In this document: piece after piece, positions 62,032 to 64,000 of the stretch | Layout of the letters: every line of letters starts with the position of its first letter | Position numbering within the stretch: the first letter of the stretch is position 1 | Assembly (NCBI RefSeq): GCF_002777255.1 | Contig: NZ_CP017634.1 | Span: forward strand, 5,964,903-6,028,902 | Source of the DNA: Candidatus Formimonas warabiya | GTDB taxonomy: Bacteria > Bacillota > Dehalobacteriia > Dehalobacteriales > Dehalobacteriaceae | Reading direction: 5' to 3' | DNA: 64,000 nucleotides | Position numbers and translations under genes: made by a program | Notes under the pieces: generated by a model | The model's input: only the letters and a program-made list of their open reading frames with translations | What the model was told of the DNA's origin: nothing | The model's database searches: none

Positions 62032-64000
62032 TCAATCTGAAATTACTTTTACCCACACAGGATCAGAGATCGCCATTTTACCTGCCGTGTTGGTGACCAC
62101 AATGTTGTACCAGGTACTGGTGGCAGGGGTAAAGGTGAAGGAGAAGCTTTCCTTATTCATGCTGGCATCAGTAAATAATTTAGAGTCGGCTACTACTTTG
62201 CCCGCAGTATAGATCTCCACCTTGGTAATCCCCTGGACATCCTGGGCGTCGAAAGTTAAGGTAAATTGTTTACCCTTATTGATGGTATAAGTTTGGCCCA
62301 GTCCATCCGCCCAAAGAACGGGACCCATTGTCACATAGGCATGACCACTTCGAAGCGCATTCAAGTAGCTTTCCCTGTTGAGGTCTCCCGGGATATTAAC
62401 GAAAGTCCGGCAGTTGCCGCTAAAAACTGCTGTTGTCATATCCGGTACCAGTACATCATGGGTGTCGCTACCGCCTGTCAAATAATATATCTTTGAGTCT
62501 CCCGCGAGGCTGTCCGTCCAGAAATCCATAGCACTATTAAGGGCTTTTAAGTTCAGAGCCGTTGAAACACTCCCATTGATTTCAATAAAATCAAAATCAG
62601 CATCATAACCCCCGGGAATAGCATTTGCCGCTTGTGCCGTAAACAACCCATAAGCAATCCACGGGTGATTGGCCACCATTAAAGCTTCGGAATCATGCAC
62701 TTTTTTAACCATATCCGGGAAGTTCATATAAGGATCAATACTGAAGTTGTCGCTCTTCATATTGTCGTAAGTTAATTGGGCCACTGGCAGAATGTTGAAG
62801 TGAGCCCAGCTGGGGGATACCTCCAGAGAAGGAGTATAAGCCACATCTCTGACTTCCGCATATCCCGCAATTTCTTTATTATTTCCAATCGAATCATGGT
62901 CGCTGGTAAAGACCATATTTAAGTCACTGGCTAGCTGAGATTTAACAAGGTTTTCCGGTATCGTGCTTCCGTCCGACTTGTTGGAATGATGATGCAAATC
63001 AGCCGAATACCAGTTGTCCCTTGACGGATCAATTAATTTGTTAATTGTTACTGCCAGATCATTATTGGTTGCGGCATTGCCTTCGACAGTCACGGGGAGG
63101 GATTCAAAATATGCCCCGTTGCTTATTTGAATTTTATAATCGCCCTCTGCAACAGGAATTTTTGCCACCCCAATATTATGCAAATCCGAATAAAATACGG
63201 TTTGGGCCACATAGCGAACGGCGGGGTTCGTTACACCCAAAAGTTCAAGTCTGGCGTCAACCGGTTTACCTTTATTGTCTTTTACATGAACGGTAATTTC
63301 CCGGGTCTTAGTTAGCCCTATGGATCCAGTATTATATCCGCCTCCGGCCAAGGTTAGCCCAGTCTTGGCGCTGGGTGAATAAAGTTCCTTCAGGGCATAT
63401 ACCTGATAAGCATTCATATCATCGAGAGCCGGCAAGGAAAAGCTGAATGTTCCGTCATCTGCCCCGATGATCCAAGTAAAAGTCTTTTGCCCTTTTTCTA
63501 CGACGATAATGGGATTTTTTACCGGCTGATTAGTGGCGGTATCAACTACCGTACCGGCGACAGTCGCTTTTTTTGCCCCAGCTTCGTCCATTAATTGATT
63601 GAGCGTTCCTTCCAGACTGCCTTCATCATCTATTCTGAAAATTGCGCCAAACTGGTATTCATGACCAGGCTGGTAAACAGTAGGTTTTACGGTATCTTTG
63701 TATCCGGAGCTTCCCCACATGTCGTTAATCTCACAGCCTAAGTCAATCAGGCTCACATTGTAGTCATTATTATAGGTAGTTACGTACTTGTTATATGGAT
63801 CCCCTACGCTTTTGTCCGGAGCAAACATGTAGGCTCCCTTATTTCCTAAGGAATAACCTGTTTCTAAGCCGGGTTCGCTAAGGCTTCCGTCCGCTGATGT
63901 ATCATAGACGCTTCCATTTGTCAGGTTAGTCACAATGGTGTTGATCCGGACATAATTGTCCTCGTTCCCCAAAACGTAATAGGTAACTACATCCATAGGG
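62032..64000 (-). CDS. PHP-domain metallohydrolase, CehA/McbA type (partial)
   Basis: The 3' part of a large protein; the frame is open to the window edge, so the N-terminus and any signal peptide are missing. Visible in order: a beta-rich region, a carboxypeptidase-regulatory-like domain ('ATVAGTVVDTATNQPVKNPI'), another beta domain, then a PHP domain with metal motifs DLHHHSNKSDG, FTSDHDS, ANHPW and GGSDTHD, and a C-terminal beta domain. PHP proteins of this type are metal-dependent phosphoesterases or carbamate/amide hydrolases and, with such accessory domains, are usually secreted. The product should be extracellular or wall-linked; the substrate is unknown. Confidence 0.8.
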   Translation of the reverse strand, partial: PMDVVTYYVLGNEDNYVRINTIVTNLTNGSVYDTSADGSLSEPGLETGYSLGNKGAYMFAPDKSVGDPYNKYVTTYNNDYNVSLIDLGCEINDMWGSSGYKDTVKPTVYQPGHEYQFGAIFRIDDEGSLEGTLNQLMDEAGAKKATVAGTVVDTATNQPVKNPIIVVEKGQKTFTWIIGADDGTFSFSLPALDDMNAYQVYALKELYSPSAKTGLTLAGGGYNTGSIGLTKTREITVHVKDNKGKPVDARLELLGVTNPAVRYVAQTVFYSDLHNIGVAKIPVAEGDYKIQISNGAYFESLPVTVEGNAATNNDLAVTINKLIDPSRDNWYSADLHHHSNKSDGSTIPENLVKSQLASDLNMVFTSDHDSIGNNKEIAGYAEVRDVAYTPSLEVSPSWAHFNILPVAQLTYDNMKSDNFSIDPYMNFPDMVKKVHDSEALMVANHPWIAYGLFTAQAANAIPGGYDADFDFIEINGSVSTALNLKALNSAMDFWTDSLAGDSKIYYLTGGSDTHDVLVPDMTTAVFSGNCRTFVNIPGDLNRESYLNALRSGHAYVTMGPVLWADGLGQTYTINKGKQFTLTFDAQDVQGITKVEIYTAGKVVADSKLFTDASMNKESFSFTFTPATSTWYNIVVTNTAGKMAISDPVWVKVISD

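Overview
The window looks like a chromosomal segment of an anaerobic, probably spore-forming clostridial Firmicute of the Peptococcaceae/Desulfitobacterium/Sporomusa kind. The reasons are purine-rich Shine-Dalgarno sites, corrinoid/MttB methyltransferase genes, a Mop-type aldehyde oxidoreductase, many NtrC-type (sigma-54) controls, a YkvI-type membrane protein and a cobalamin-riboswitch alpha-ribazole salvage operon. The organism itself is inferred, not shown.

Layout. (1) 0-6.1 kb: a sigma-54 promoter, a long structured leader and an aldehyde-oxidoreductase operon (Mo/2Fe-2S enzyme, flavin/Fe-S CCG protein, small two-CxxC protein). (2) 6.2-8.4 kb, minus strand: 1-pyrroline-5-carboxylate dehydrogenase behind a sigma-54 promoter and a leader of about 500 nt. 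The leader carries two nearly identical ~105-nt RNA modules, each followed by a terminator. (3) 9-20.6 kb: two paralogous Liv-type binding proteins around a histidine kinase/NtrC-type regulator pair, then livHMGF and a PAS-sigma-54 activator. (4) 20.8-28.5 kb: a possible sigma-54-driven small RNA, a corrinoid protein, two MttB-family methyltransferases without pyrrolysine, an ornithine-cyclodeaminase-family protein and a BCCT betaine transporter. (5) 28.8-40.7 kb: an XRE-cupin regulator, an Xaa-Pro peptidase, a dipeptide ABC transporter with two binding proteins, a cyclophilin and a third MttB protein. (6) 40.8-53.9 kb: Na/Pi symporter, YkvI-like protein, frameshifted KimA-like K+ transporter, MarR remnant, glycolate/lactate oxidase pair, riboswitch-controlled cblT-cblS, a drug/metabolite exporter, small proteins and ClpP. 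(7) 54-64 kb: a decayed zone with a glutaredoxin-like remnant carrying an in-frame UGA, an SDR gene split by an IS256-family element, a collapsed amino-acid ABC transporter, an ECF sigma/anti-sigma pair and the 3' part of a PHP metallohydrolase gene.

The theme of the first 40 kb is uptake and breakdown of amino acids, peptides and N-methylated amines. Seven -24/-12 elements sit ahead of these units, and two sigma-54 activators plus a sensor kinase are encoded among them. Demethylation by the MttB proteins would pass methyl groups to the corrinoid protein. No methyl-THF transferase or corrinoid-reactivating protein is in the window, so those steps must be encoded elsewhere. The cobalamin-salvage operon fits this B12 demand.

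The feature most worth pursuing is the pruA leader: tandem duplicated RNA modules with closing stems, terminators and wobble-preserving differences, which I could not match to a riboswitch class I know. Second is a modular palindromic repeat present in two copies with compensatory changes, one of which has taken in a further palindrome with an interleaved arm order.
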